From the NCBI GenBank assembly GCA_016490735.1, contig JAEMWC010000668.1, positions 352,501 to 416,500 on the forward strand: a stretch of 64,000 nucleotides of DNA. Direction: 5' to 3'. The stretch comes from Pachyseris speciosa (taxonomy: Eukaryota > Cnidaria > Anthozoa > Scleractinia > Pachyseridae). The translations under genes and the position numbers were made by a program. This document shows positions 43,031 to 55,810 of this stretch, piece after piece (positions within the stretch are counted from its first letter, which is position 1; each line of letters begins with the position of its first letter). The notes beneath the pieces were generated by a model that saw only the letters and a program-made list of their open reading frames with translations, was not told where the DNA came from and searched no databases.

Positions 43031-44616
43031 GATTCTGTTGATATACACGACGGGCAACTATTGTGAGAGCGGCAGGCATGGCTTAGAGTATTTTTCCATA
43101 CTTATTAGAACGAAATACTATTTTTTTTAATACTAGTTAGGTGATACTATCTAGTTTCATTTTCTTAGTACACACTCAAGCTATTAGGCGAGTGTGTTTA
43201 CTAAGAAAAAAGCGGCAAGTGGGATATTTCACGGTGTACTTCGAAAGAGCTTTGCATAGCTATTTTATACCATGTCATAGAAAAAATACATAGGCCCATA
43301 CAAACTATGCAGTACATGATGGGAAGATTGTGTGGACACGATACTGACAAATTTACGCCAGTTTTCTTGTATTCTCATTGGCTGTAATTTCTCTCGTGTG
43401 GGATAAACGTCTCATTCCTTTTACTGTATTTCTATTTGTTCATATCGCGTTATTTTATACCCCATTTGCAACCAGTAGGAAAAGATTATATACAGCGATC
43501 ATTGTCTTGGTTGAGCTCGGTTTGCTGGGAAGAGATGCGTTATCTTCTTACATATAAGAAAAAGAAGTTTTCACCTAAACTGTCTGCTAGTTCAAATCCA
43601 ATTGTCTTTTCACGGTGGTGCACTCTCAAACGGTGTATACAATTCCTTTTCTACAATAATTCTTTTCTAAATCTAGTTACAACACAAAAAATCTCAATTA
43701 CAAGTACACGGTCTTACACTCTCTCGGGATCCTGCCACCAAGTCATCCCAACTGCACAGAATCAGACTCTTGACCCTGAAGGACCTGGTGAACAAGACAA
43801 TTTTGCTGCAACTTGCAAGGCGTTGCCAGTTGCATGCAGTACACAGGCCACGCGCGGAGTGTCTCAACTGGAAAAAGTAGAAGACTAGAACGATTCCCAT
43901 TTGCATGAAGGTGTGGTGAGAATTTTCGATTCCGCCAAATGCCAAATCCTTCGGAATATATCCTTTTGTTCGAATGATACGATGACCCTCCCATTCGATC
44001 CCCTAAATCTAGCTTTTATAAACGTCAAATTAATGCCCGAAAGTGCTTTTTAATTTTCAAGAAAATGGGTGACATGCATGATCTACCAAAAAAATATGTA
44101 GAAGGTCTTTGATCAGGCTGCGATGACTATTTTGTACACCCCATACCTTTTGAGCCTCGAAATTTATGACAACAAAAGCAACGAATAATGATGCTAAAAC
44201 TTTAGCCTCGGTAAGTTTACTTTGAGAAACGCAATCTCATAGTTTTCTTACTCCTATAGCACATTTTAAAAGATTAATTGACTGCACCTGAGGCTGCCTA
44301 ATTACGAAAACTACCATATACAGACTTTAGGATATTTACACAGAAATCTATAAATGGTCTCCATATTTTTAAACATAGTTTGGGTTAATTGTCATGATCT
44401 GATATCTTAAATTGTAGTTAGTATCTTTGCAAGTTTTTTGCTTTTATTTTGCTTCTGTCATGCGTTTTATACATGAGCAACTGGCTCGGATACACAGGAC
44501 AACCTGATCCCATGCATTGACCTTAAATAAATTGATTGATTGATTGATTGGACAATCAAATTATATTTTTCATAGCTCTGTTTACCATATCGTTCCTACA
44601 AGACTGACTTAATGTT
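43031..44616. other. Spacer without a convincing gene
   Basis: An open frame at 43436-43888 (150 aa) was considered and rejected, because its partner in the F block is frameshifted by one T. 44390-44560 is a LINE 3' end with an AATAAATTGATTGATTGATT tail. Confidence 0.45.
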
Positions 44617-45053
44617 CAGGGGCACCCAACGAAACGTATCGGTAGATATCTGTTCGGTGGAGGGTAGTTCGCCTTAGGCTTTCGGCGTCAATTAAAGAGT
44701 GCACTCGGATTTTCGTAAGTAAAACGTGGCCTAAAAGATTCGTAATGTGGAAATCATAGCCCCTAAAGTTTTCGGAAAGGTCGTTATTGCTGTTTTAGGC
44801 TGTCGAAAACGTCAGCTACCATTTTAGGAAAGAAAAATGGTTCCCTAGAAAGTTAACTTCAGCTAGGATTTTTTCAAAGGAAGATTTTATTCCCTAACAT
44901 TTTCTGGCAATTAAAATTTCAGCTAGGGAATCCGAACAGATGAAATTCTTCTAGCTATTGAAAACATCACTTTAAACATACTTCAAACACCATAAGGTAC
45001 TTAAAAATACCTTTCTACAGCTTTTGGCTGATTCGGCTCGTTTGGTGCCCCTG
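44617..45053. mobile_element. MITE with CAGGGGCACCCAACG end, AATGTT duplication
   Basis: Flanked by AATGTT (44611-44616 and 45054-45059). The empty site TTTAATGTTCCCTCC is at 63342-63356 in the F block, so insertion followed the large duplication or was lost there cleanly. Confidence 0.85.
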
Positions 45054-45240
45054 AATGTTCCCTCCTCTCGTGATTCTTTGAAAGAAAACTCAAGGCTATT
45101 ATTGATTAAACAACACAGCAGAGGAGAATTATAAGTAAAACTATGAAACACTGGAAAACATACAGATCTGTGCCATGCAGAGTGCGGGAAACGGGATTCA
45201 CTGTCAAGCGCGGCGAAAATGTAATGTGCAAGCGGCAAAC

Positions 45241-45397
45241 TAGCCTGCGTCGCAGATGTAAACTAACCCCGGTTAGTAACGTCTGCGAAGCAGCGCCAAA
45301 TTCCTTGTGCTGTACCAGAATTTGATTACATGCTGTGATTGGCTCGTCAACAAATTTTGGTACGGAACGAAGAATTGGGCGCTGCTTCGCAGACGTT
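45241..45397. mobile_element. Truncated hAT-like MITE at the duplication junction
   Basis: Left end TAGCCTGCGTCGCAGATGTA, right side GCGCTGCTTCGCAGACGTT, same family as 377-672. The terminal 30 bp or so of the right arm is missing and the sequence passes directly into AAAGATGACC, the first base pairs of the second duplication copy. Confidence 0.65.
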
Positions 45398-45948
45398 AAA
45401 GATGACCTTGATGTCTCCACTAACTGTCGCAGCCATGCATTTGACTCTGTGACTTCGTTATTTTTGAAGGACGGTAACTTTTAGGCTTTCGTTTTTAAAT
45501 GTACCCAAAAGTTCATGTTAACGTGTGACTCGTTGGTGCCTGAAACGGACGCATTACTTTAGCTCTATTTATGTTTCGCAGTTTTCGATGCTTGCTTTGG
45601 AAAGGAATACGGTGAATGTGAATAAAATTCTTGCTTTTTTTTCCGTTTTGTGTTTGTCGTCGTTTTAGACCAAAGGCCTTTCTTCAGTGGGAGAAATTAT
45701 TAACAATGTTGGTTTGCCAGGGTCAAGGAAACGTCAGGAAAACATTTTTTTATTGTAGGGAAAAGTTATGGAACCTTAAATATAGAAACTAGAATTTTTT
45801 AGTGGATAGTGTCGTTTCTTAACAATAAATTTATTTAGCAACTGCTTTATACAGATGGCACTGAGAACGCTATTTCTGGGAAACTCCAGCCAAACCCTGG
45901 AATACTGAGCCAAGAGGTGTTTTGTAGTTTTGTAATCGACATTATTAA

Positions 45949-46512
45949 AGTGCTACTACGATCAGAAAATCACTTGTCTTTTTTGTACAAATTTCGAAAG
46001 TGTGTTTGCTTAACACCCGACTCGCGAAATTTCAAGCTTTAATTTCAAGCAGAAGACTGTTTACTATGAGTACAACTTTTTAATTTAACGGTCCGCCATT
46101 ACTCACGTTCAAAACTGACCGATTAGACCTCGGAGAGCTGGATCCAGGATAAAATGACGTCATTTACTCACTAGTTTAAAATTGCAGTGTGTGAATGCAG
46201 CTTATTAAGTATGCAAAACACGAGTTTTAGAGTCTGAAAGCTCAAAATTCCCGTGCTGCACACTAAATCAGCCAGGTTTACACACACTGCATTCTTACGC
46301 TTGTGAACTTCCTACGTCATTATGTCCTCGATTACAGTTTTCTCAAGATTTTGAAGTTAGTAATGGCGGACACTAAATAGAAATATTTCAGTCAAAATAA
46401 AAAACTGACTTCTCCAAATTAAAGCTTGAAATTTCGCGAGTCGGTTATTAAGCAAACACACTTTCGAAATTTGAAGAAAAAAGACGAGTGATTTTTTGAT
46501 TGTAGTAGCACT
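45949..46512. mobile_element. TTAA-flanked fold-back element
   Basis: The ends are AGTGCTACTACGATCAGAAA and its near-complement. Arms of about 90 bp share TTCGAAAGTGTGTTTGCTTA and CGACTCGCGAAATTTCAAGC. TTAA flanks both sides. The spacer after copy B (21278-21299) has the empty site, with one mismatch. The TTAA target fits piggyBac or Kolobok families. No transposase is present. Confidence 0.7.
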
Positions 46513-48069
46513 TTAATACTTAATACGATGTTTAGACTATTTATAAAGCAAGTTTTTAGACTAATTTTTTGTCACATTTTCTGGCAGTTGAGCCATTATT
46601 TTTTACAAATATTTTAAAGCTTCAAGTTAAACATGTTTTTAAACCTCTTATCACAAGAATATGAATGACGAGTAATGACTCCTTTCATGGACCAACTTGG
46701 GCCATGAAAAGCTAACAACGGACAAATCCATCTTGATGTCCACTGATTGCAGAGATTTCATCCGATCCCGTATCCAAATCTCTTAAATTCTCGTTAGCTT
46801 AAGGTGCAGTTTTAATTACGAGTGATATTCGTAGCGGTATTTAGAGTTTGTTTTTTTGTAAAGATGACCTGGATGTCTCCACTAACTGCCGCGGCCATGC
46901 AGTTGACTCTGTGACTTCGTTAATATTGTAGGACGGTAACTTTTAGGCTGTCATTTTTAAATGTAAGCAAAAATTCATTTTAATTTAATTGTGACTCGTT
47001 GGTGCCTGAAACGGACGCATTACTTTAGCTCTATTTATGTTTCCAGTTTTCGATGCTTACTTTGGAAAGGAATACGTTGAATGTGAATAAAATTCTGGTT
47101 CTGTTTTCCGTTTTTGTGTTTGTCGTCGTTTTAGACTAAAGGCCTCTCGTCACTAGCAGAAATTATTAACATGAATTTCTCCCATGAAACGTTTGCTGCT
47201 ATGGAATACTGAGGACTCAAATTTTATCGTGACGTCACCAATTTCAACCGTTATTGTTTGCTTGCGACCGTAACGAGTTGTAATCGGTAGGTACTCGGTT
47301 TACCAGTGTGTTTTCGAGCCATTTTTCACTGCAGAAGCTCCCAGGCTGGCATCATTAAGTTGGAATGGAGAGTCGAGGCAAACCTCTGAACGAGGCCAGA
47401 GGTGAGAGACTATTTCACAACGACTGGGACACCGAAAGTGGTCGTGTCGAGTCATGGCAGTTCAGAAGTGAAGTTCGTCTCTCTAGCCGTTCCAGTGGAT
47501 TCTTGGACTTTGACGAGATTTAACTTGCAAAGAACACAACTCGTACCATATTTTGCCAGTAGTTCCGGATGGCTCGACACTAGAAATCAAAATCTATAAA
47601 ATGAAGATGGCGGGCCTTCCATTTCGCCGTGGTATCCAAATCACCCAAAATGCACTCCGGGCGCCAAAGAGAAAAACAGAGGCTTTCAAAAGTGGCTTGA
47701 ATCAAATGGCTGATGCTCGACTCGCTGTGGGCGTGAGAGGCAAAATTGGAGATAAATGCTTAGTCGTGGCATCAAGGTTTGCTCTCCTTAACGTATTTTG
47801 TTTTCCAAATGAGATTTTGAATTAAAGAATTGGAAGCAAAGATTTGTGTTTTTAGCTTTGCTCCAGGGCGCATAAAACGGGCATTTTTGGTTTTGCTTGA
47901 AAACAAATAATGATATGGAACGTGAAACGAAGGTTATTCCCAGTGTGTTGGCTCTTAAAGCCTAAAAAAGTTATTGGTTCACACTATAAACAGACCTTAA
48001 TAATCAGATCTAAATTTGAGAGCGTGGGCAATCTTGAAAGCGGTAGGCCTGTCTGATGGCCGATGTATC
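46513..48069. other. Spacer equivalent to 21290-22801
   Basis: Contains a gene-trailer copy (46675-47160), the unrecognised GSTLEIKIYKMKMAGLPFRR frame (47553-47825), and the empty site of the 3.63-kb element at about 48059-48078. No gene called. Confidence 0.45.
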
Positions 48070-50327
48070 AGCCATATCCATTTTCGAGATGGTGACTGTA
48101 CCACCATTACAAATTTCGTGAGGACAACTGAAGAAGACGCTGGAGGCGGGGTTGGGGAATCTAATGTTTGTGCTTGAACCTCTTCGGCCTTCTTTGTGAC
48201 TTCTTTGGTGAGCATCCTGACCTTGGCTGAAGTACTTACAACCGAGTAGATGTTTAAAGCTTAGTTTGCTGATCTGAACTGGAAATAAAATGAGGTTTTC
48301 AATGTGAAAAGCATGTAACGCATCCATCTTCTTGTTTCAAAGAAAACTTGTTTCCACCAACTGTAGCCTCGGACAGCAGCTGGGATGGTCAAAATACGTT
48401 AGGTGACAAGACTAAAGGCTTTTACGCGAACTGTTCCGAACGGAGAACAGCGCTCTTGTTTATACTTACATCCTTTCCCCAATGATCGAAGTCGGCTTTC
48501 CATTGGCCCCAAAATGGGCCAGACATCCGAAGCACATCGGCCACCAATCGGCGGGTGTCGGCCAATGCTGCGATAATTCGGCGTCAGTCTCACCCATCGT
48601 CGGCTATTTCTAGGCTTTCTACCGTGACGGTCACTCGGAAAGCTTGGGATCAGATCAGTATACAAAAGAATTTTTGAGAACCAGTTTACGCTATCGGTTC
48701 GGAGTTGTTACCTAAAATATACTGTTCGGCGTCACTCTCTTTCCGGTTCTTAAAGTAGGAAAGCTTTGATAGGAGCCTTCTGGAAGTTAGACTGAGCGAA
48801 AGCAAGGTAAGGAGACCTAAGAATATTATGCCGGAAATACCATACTGTTGGTTCCAATTTAGAGCTGAAATCAGCTACGCTGTTGTGACCCATCGAAGTC
48901 ATTAAACTGTTATGCCGTATCGATTGAGTAACAATTTATGCCAAAATACACCAAACAAATCTTAATTTATCTGTGACAACAACATATTTATCTCACAAGC
49001 AATGTTTGGCCTGGAAACTATTACTCGTCTGCAAATTAGCAAGAAAAGTTTGTTAATACAAGTTTCATTGCCTCAAATTTCCCCACACATTTAGTTAGCT
49101 AGCTACAAGGACTTTTATTATAGAAAAAGCGTTATCACTGAGTCAGTCCACAGTACAGCTGGTACAGTCCATTTCACCAAGCATTTCAAAATCATTCACA
49201 ACAAACAAAACCTGGGCAACAGACCCTGCAGCTATAATAAATCTTGTTTTGATGCTGACTAAACGACGCCTTTAAAAGCAACGAATCGTGAGATTTATGT
49301 AATGTGATGCGCAAAGGCATAAGCAGTGAGTCCGTCAGTAATGTAGCTGCATGTTTAGCAGGGGGTTGATTGATTGTGTATGTTCAAGTGGTTTGGAGCT
49401 TACATATCGACTGAGTAACAATTTATGCCAAAACACACCAAACAAATCTTAACTTATCTGTGACAACAACAAATTTATCTCACATGCAATGTCTGGCCTG
49501 AAATAGAACTATCACTCGTATGCAAATTACTTCAAGAAAAGTTTGTTAAGTTCAGTTTCATTGCCTCAAACTGATTTCAGCTCACATTTAGTTAGCTAGC
49601 TGCAAGGACTTATATTATAGAAAAAGAGTTATCATTGAGGCAGTCCACAGTACAGCTGGAACAGTCCATTTCACCAAGCATTACAAAATTATTCATAGCA
49701 AAGAAAACCAGGACAACGGACCAGTTTGATGCTGACTGAACGACGCCTTTAAAAGCAACGAATCGTGCGATTCGATGCAATGTTATACGCAAATGACGCC
49801 AGTGAAAGGCATAAGCAGTGAGTCCGTCAGTACTTAATGTAGCTGCATGTTTAGCAGGGGATTGATTGATTGTGTATGCTCAAGTGGTTTGGAGCTAACT
49901 AATAGATTATTACAGTCGTCAGGCCGTAAGAATGGAGCAAGAAGTACAACAATGAAAGCGCAAGCGCAGCGGGGGGAAAAATTCACGGTCTGACCATGGG
50001 ATTCACTCCTATAACATGAGCAAACTTTTCTTTATATAGAATACCGTAGCAAGAGAATTCAAACGAATGAAAGTGATGCATTGTAAGAAGAAAGATAACG
50101 AAACTAAATATTTGAAGGTCGTATATTTTGAGTGCCGGTGAGAGATTTAACTGAGATGTGTAGATATCTCAGTTGTGAAAGGAAAGCTCGAATGCGGGCT
50201 TGTACGCCGGGATTTCGAACATATTTACTCTGTGTGGACAAAGGTTGCGGTGCTCAGTTAGATTTCATTTGTTGTTATTACTAAGAGTTTCCTTTTTCCA
50301 TCCAGGTTATTTACAATAAGCGCCACT
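48070..50327 (+). promoter_or_regulatory. Upstream region of copy E with internal tandem duplication
   Basis: Includes the TCGGCCAATGCTG segment (48545-48570) and GAAAGCAAG/GTAAGG (GT at 48807). A segment of about 487 bp (48921-49407, CGATTGAGTAACAATTTATG...) is repeated at 49408-49890. GTAAGAAGAAAG is at 50083. The acceptor TTTTTCCATCCAG ends at 50305. Confidence 0.45.
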
Positions 50328-53300
50328 ATGGTCTCACTCCTCTCCAAGGAACTAAAGTATCATGAGTTAATAAAGGCTATTGACAGCTGTAGTAATTGGC
50401 AGGGGAAGCGGGAAAGTATCGACCAGTTACGCGCTTGCATTGAAAACCAAGAAAAGCAAGGATGGGACAGAAATGGTGACATTCCAGATGAAAGGGAGGA
50501 AAATCGGTACCCTCTTATCCATTGGGCCGCCGTGCTTGGAAAATACAATGCCTTGAGGTGGTTGCTTAGGAATGGCTTTTCTCCCGGTATAAAATCGTCC
50601 AAAGGCGAGACGGCCTTGCACACCGCTCTAGAGATGCCATATCTCCAACCAAAACATCGCCAGCTTTCAACCGTACAACTAATCAAAAGGTTTTCGGAAA
50701 CAGTTGCTCAGCTGAGGGACTTACTACCGGTCAAAGATGTAAATGGAAATACCCCATTACACGCGGCGGCAAAGCAGCTGGTAGAGAAAGACAAAAGATC
50801 CAGTTTCTTTGCACGCCGTTGCGAAGTAATAATATGGAAAATGGACATGGTAGACTCACAAAACAATTCTGGAGAGACAGCGCTACACATTTTAGCTCGT
50901 GCCAAAGGAAAGGAAACGGTCAAGTACTGTGCTCAGACCATTAGGAACCTTGTTGCAGCTGGTGCCAATAGCAGTATTAAGAACAGGAAGGGACTTACGG
51001 CCTTGGATATAGCTACCAAGTTTGGAAACCGACTCATCATGAAAGCACTACCGCTAATTATAGAGGTAGTTTATTTTATATGTCTTTTAATTAGTTAAAT
51101 TCATTCCGAAAGGCAATGATGTGGCTCTTTATCCCAACTTCCTCCTGCACAGTGTTGAATTGAATTTTATACCTAATAAATGAAATAATGAAATGCCGAG
51201 GGACTCGCGTGCGGTGATGAGTGAATGAGCCAGGTAACTGCTGGATATCTTTGTTATACTCATTATTTTAATAGCTCTGACACCGAGAACAACATTTTCA
51301 CATTGGGAAGAAGCCTGATGCATTAGAATTATAATAAGGTAAATTTCATTCCCGTTTTTGTATCTTTCAGGACGAAGGCAAAGAAGATTGCCTGCCTCCT
51401 GCCAACAGCAGTGGTGAAACGAGCCCATCCTATTCGCCTTCCAAATCCAGGGATAAAGATGACGGTGACACATCTCGCAGTATTTCCAGTGTACAGTCAG
51501 AGGAAACCATAGCCAATCCTGTGGATTATAACGAATGCTCGTCTCAGGTTTGTTTTAAGCTGACCACTGCGTGAAATACAAGTTTAGATTATTATCAATT
51601 ATTTAATTAACATTTTTACACAGCCCCATAAGCTGTTATAGATTTAATTTCACCGTGTATAAATAAAAGTTGCTGTTGTTGTTGTCAAAGAAAGAAGAAA
51701 CTTAGGCCCAGTTCAAATGTCGTACTTCTCATGTGCCGAATCTAATGCAAATGAGCGAAAACAATAGATTTTTGCCATTTGCATTAGATTCGGCACATGA
51801 GAAGTTCGACCTTTGAACTGGGCCTAACTGACACGAATGACTATTATAATTGGTCTCCCACCTGATGGTATTTGGTGCGGTTTGATGCATGTGCACCTGA
51901 AAACTATAACTCGTTGGATTCAAATCTTAAAGCTCAATAAAGATATCCTTTAATCCCTGAAGTTAACTTTACATTGACTAAGGCGAGAAAATATTTTGAA
52001 CTAATCTCTTAGAAGAAGGAGAAGTTAACACCGCTTTTATTTCGGTTGTTTAGTGATCCTTACTTTCTGCTCCAGTTTTTTATTTATTTATTTATTTATT
52101 TATTTTCATTTTTTACGTCCATCACATGATGTCCAGCAGCTGTTAGAAAATCAAGTTATAAATAGTGGACGGACCGCATTTTCAGGTGTGTACTGTTGTG
52201 TCATGGAACTTTCAGGGGCTTGATTTCCATTTTTGCATTCGATTTATAATCACCATTATTACGCCAGTAAAATTCATTCTCTCACTATATCTATAACACA
52301 GGTAACATTACACTCACCCGGACAATCGCACGTCACTCGATCAGTTACTACTTAGATATGAGTGACTTGAAAGTATGGCTTAGCCGGCATTATAACGATA
52401 TGAAAAGAACTACTAGCTTCACATGCTATCAACCAGTAAAAGAAGATATTTTTGGTCATATTTTCAGATTATGCAAAATGTTTCTCCACATTTTAGTCAC
52501 TTGCAAAGATAAGTTAGTCGAAGGGGTCGAATGAGCCAAATAGCAATTGCTAATAAATGTGTTATTATCTTTCAGAGCCAGATACAACTCACCTTTACAG
52601 CAAAGCATTAGAGTGCCTTCAGAAGGCTTGCCATGAGGATGAGAACAATCTTCAGAAAATCCAAATTCAAGTCACAGGTAAACTGTTCCCATTAATACCG
52701 CAGTCATGAACAAACAAGAGATGAGTACAAATTAGTATCACCCTCCAACAGGTTCATTTGCGACTGCTACCGAACATATACTGATTGAAGGCCATTGTTG
52801 TAAATTTAACATGAAATCTTTCGATGGTCACTTTGACTAATCAGATGACTTTAATAAATTTCCTGATTGATACTGCTAGCGTGTGTATGATGGTATGGTT
52901 TTTTTTTTTGTAAATGACTTGCTCTGCCACTTACCTTATTAATGTTGCTTCACCTTTCCTCGTTTTCCACACGGCGAGAACTGAGAAATATCGTCCTAAA
53001 CGCCACTTTCACTTCCGGAAACCTCTGTTTTAGAGTTTTGTTTGAAGAGAATTCTTGGAAATGAAACATGACAAATCCACACGAGTCCCCGTTTTTTCCC
53101 CTCTGCTTTAGGGACCATCTTCACTTTTTTTCAATACAGTACATTTCAATTTGCAGAAATTATTGACCAGATCACCAATAAAGAAAAGAAGATTCAAGAA
53201 ATGAAGAAAGAGCTGTCCTCAATGGAATCGGAAGTTAGCTCTTTAAAACGAAAGAGGGAAGAATGCGATAAAAAGTGTGGAGAGATTCAGAAGAGACTCA

Positions 53301-53353
53301 AGTCGGAGAGCGCAGCAAAGAGTATTTTAGCTTCAAACAAGAATGCCAAGTAG
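50328..53353 (+). CDS. Ankyrin/coiled-coil protein gene copy E (intact)
   Basis: Exons: 50328-51065, 51371-51547, 52137-52185, 52576-52677 and 53157-53353, giving 420 aa, phases 0, 0, 1, 1. Nearly identical to copy C, but two stretches resemble A/B instead: QGKRESIDQLRACIENQEKQ then GWDRNG in exon 1, and the start of exon 4 (AGCCAGATACAACTCACC) with upstream intron GCCAAATAGCAATTGC. This mosaic suggests gene conversion. Linker and coiled coil are as in C (ends SNKNAK). AATAAA is at 53459. This copy and B have the most complete upstream regions. Confidence 0.87.
51705..51824. mobile_element. 120-bp hairpin MITE in intron 2 of copy E
   Basis: Same insertion as 33023-33142, inherited through the large duplication. 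TA at both flanks. Confidence 0.65.
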
Positions 53354-54456
53354 TGACTCTCAAGTAAATTGAGATCTGGTTCTCAACTATCCGTGATTTT
53401 AAGCGCATTTTTAAGAGAAACCTTAACTGATGCAATAATTGGAATTAGTAAGCGATAAAATAAAACAAAAGAGAAAAAGGGTCACGTGATCGACCACGCC
53501 CACTCTTGTTTGAAACTTCTTACCAACGATTTCCACTATTTGTTACCTATGTAGCTCCAGTCTCTCTTTATTAAAACATCGACCCTCAAAAGTGCTAAGG
53601 AAATCCACTCGGGATGGGTGGCCACCTTTCAATTTGAAACTGTAATTCGCGTTCATTGACTAGTGCCAGTCCTCCTCTAATTGAAACTTACGTTAACAGA
53701 AAGACGACGTTAAATGGTGTTACCTCATTCCGACCGTTGTTTTAAAGACATTAGCGACCTTCAGATCAAACTACGAGTACTTGATTGAGTACGAGTACGG
53801 CTTTCAAATTTCAAAACGGTTGCGTTCTCAGCGGCCTCGCTCCTCAATGTTGTTAAACAGAATAGAATGAGCCTCTAAGAACGAGAGTTGGTGCCCAACT
53901 TGATAATCTAAAGGCGCGGTAATACGGGCAACAAACTCGTGCAACTTTCCGCGCAACATTGTTGCGGTACGAGCTGAAGAGCGATGTTGCCCGTTTTACC
54001 ACCCGCGCGAGCAACTTGTCGGGCAACAATTTTCGTCGTCGTCGTACAGCCTTCTACTTTGTGCAACAAATCGGAGAGTGTTGCGCGCGTGGTAAAACGG
54101 GCAACATCGCTCCAACTCGCGTCGTAATAATGTTGCGTGGAAAGTTGCACGAATTTGTTGCTCGTATTACCGCGCCTTAAGCTTGCGACTAGGAATTGAA
54201 CTCGTAGTCGTACTCGTAGTCCGATCTGAAGGTCGCTTCTACTGGTAGCCATTGCTGCAATGTATTACAATAAAATCTTTCACTCTCTAACTAGTGGGAA
54301 TATATAGTCAAACTAAGGATTTTTTGATAAACAGGGTGTGGCTGGTCACGTGATCAAGTTGTAAAGAATTTTAAGATTCCTTGGTTATGACAAGTCTTAA
54401 AACATCACTTTCAGAATACAGTAAAAACATATTACAGCTGACCACCCCTATTTAAA
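53354..54456. other. 3' trailer of copy E with nested fold-backs
   Basis: 53754-54236 is the GCGACCTTCAGATC element. 53912-54177 is the nested AGGCGCGGTAATACG element with TAA duplication, 14 bp shorter than in C because the loop differs. No gene seen. Confidence 0.6.
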
Positions 54457-55767
54457 TAACTGTGAGAATCTGTGGGTTTGTAGTACACACTAGTACATAA
54501 ACCGTTGCCACTGAAAGAAACTTTGATATCTAGAAAAGCCAGCAAAGTTTCCGAAATTTCCCAGGTATATTTTAGAGCCGGATGAAAGGAATTAACGGAG
54601 GTTATGAATTGATTGAGTTCCTCTCTGGTAGATGAAGTTGCGCCGATGCAGTCGTCAATGTAGCGACCGTAGAGTTCATGTTTAGGGCCGTTGTACTGAT
54701 TAAAGAATTGGTGCTCGACATAACCTACAAAAATGTACCATGCGTGTACTGAAAACCCACAGATTCTCACAGTTATTTATTGTATTCATCTTCACATCCA
54801 TCTCATGTCAAAAACGCCATTCCCTATTCTCAATTTCTTAGACTTCGACGTCTATGTAGTGACGGATGACCCTGACTTTTCCAAAAAATCAGAGGAAATG
54901 TGCCAGTTCTTCGAGGAACAAGGCTATCCTGCCTCTGTTGTTCAAATCGGGCCACCACCGCACCCAACAAATTGATCAACAGTCAGCACTACAGACGTCA
55001 CAAAAGGAAAAGAATGACAGAATTCCATTCACCGTCACATTTCACTCTCACAATAACTCAGTAAAAACCATCATTCTTAATAACTTCAAAATACTGCAAA
55101 ATGATCCCGAAAGTGATGGAATCTTTTCGCAACAACCATTGATTTCATTCGAACGCGTCAAAAATGTAGGTAACTTTATAGTCGGAAGCGCATTCCAAAC
55201 AACTGAACAACCTGGCACCCTTAAATACGCGCGCTTGCGATGCAAAACTTGTCCTTTAATTCAAAACACTGACAAAATATCAGGCCCCAAGCGATCTGTT
55301 AAGATCACTGATCGTTTCACGTATATCTCCGCAAATGATATCTATTGCATAAGCTGCACATTATGCAAAAGTTATACATCGGCGAAACAGGAAGACGACT
55401 AGGCGACCGATTCCGTGAACATCTACGTGATGTTGAGAAAGATGACAAAGATGCATCCAAACCAGTAGCCCAGCATTTAAAGCTCCCTAGCCATTCCAAC
55501 AGCATATGTCAATCTCCGGCCTTTCCCTACATTAAAGTACCACGGAAAGCCGTAAAAATCTAGAGCAACGGTTTCAACGAACGCTTTTCACTCAATTAAT
55601 GTATTAATGTATTTCACGTTACCATGTTACCACCAATAGCGTAGCTCCATATTATGTATATAAACCATACACAACCCACAATTCCTCGATTCGCTTTGAC
55701 GAAGGGCTAACGTGGTCGATTTACATTATCAACTCCGTAGATAAACCAAATTTTCGTGTTTCACTCC

Positions 55768-55799
<32 letters not shown>

Positions 55800-55810
55800 G
55801 CTAACCCCCT
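54457..55810. mobile_element. Penelope-like fragment with inverted 5' part (second copy)
   Basis: Same arrangement and edges as 35790-37140: polymerase on the minus strand (54770-54432, YGRYIDDCIG), GIY-YIG on the plus strand (KLYIGETGRRLGDRFREHLR at about 55360-55430). It duplicated with the block and did not insert independently. Confidence 0.7.

Larger units (their letters stand above)
20737..45189. repeat. Segmental duplication, first copy (spacer, C, D)
   Basis: Aligns in order with 45399-63479 across spacer, gene C/E, Penelope fragment, gene D/F and downstream DNA. Similarity starts at AAAGATGACCT and ends at GCAGAGTGCGGGA. The extra length here is the 3.63-kb transposon, the LINE insertion and a MITE. 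Confidence 0.8.

Noticed and set aside
43436..43888. 150-aa open frame downstream of copy D
   Set aside because: The F-block partner (62162-62590) keeps the first part but shifts frame by one T near 62485, and residue patterns look random. Coding use is not supported.
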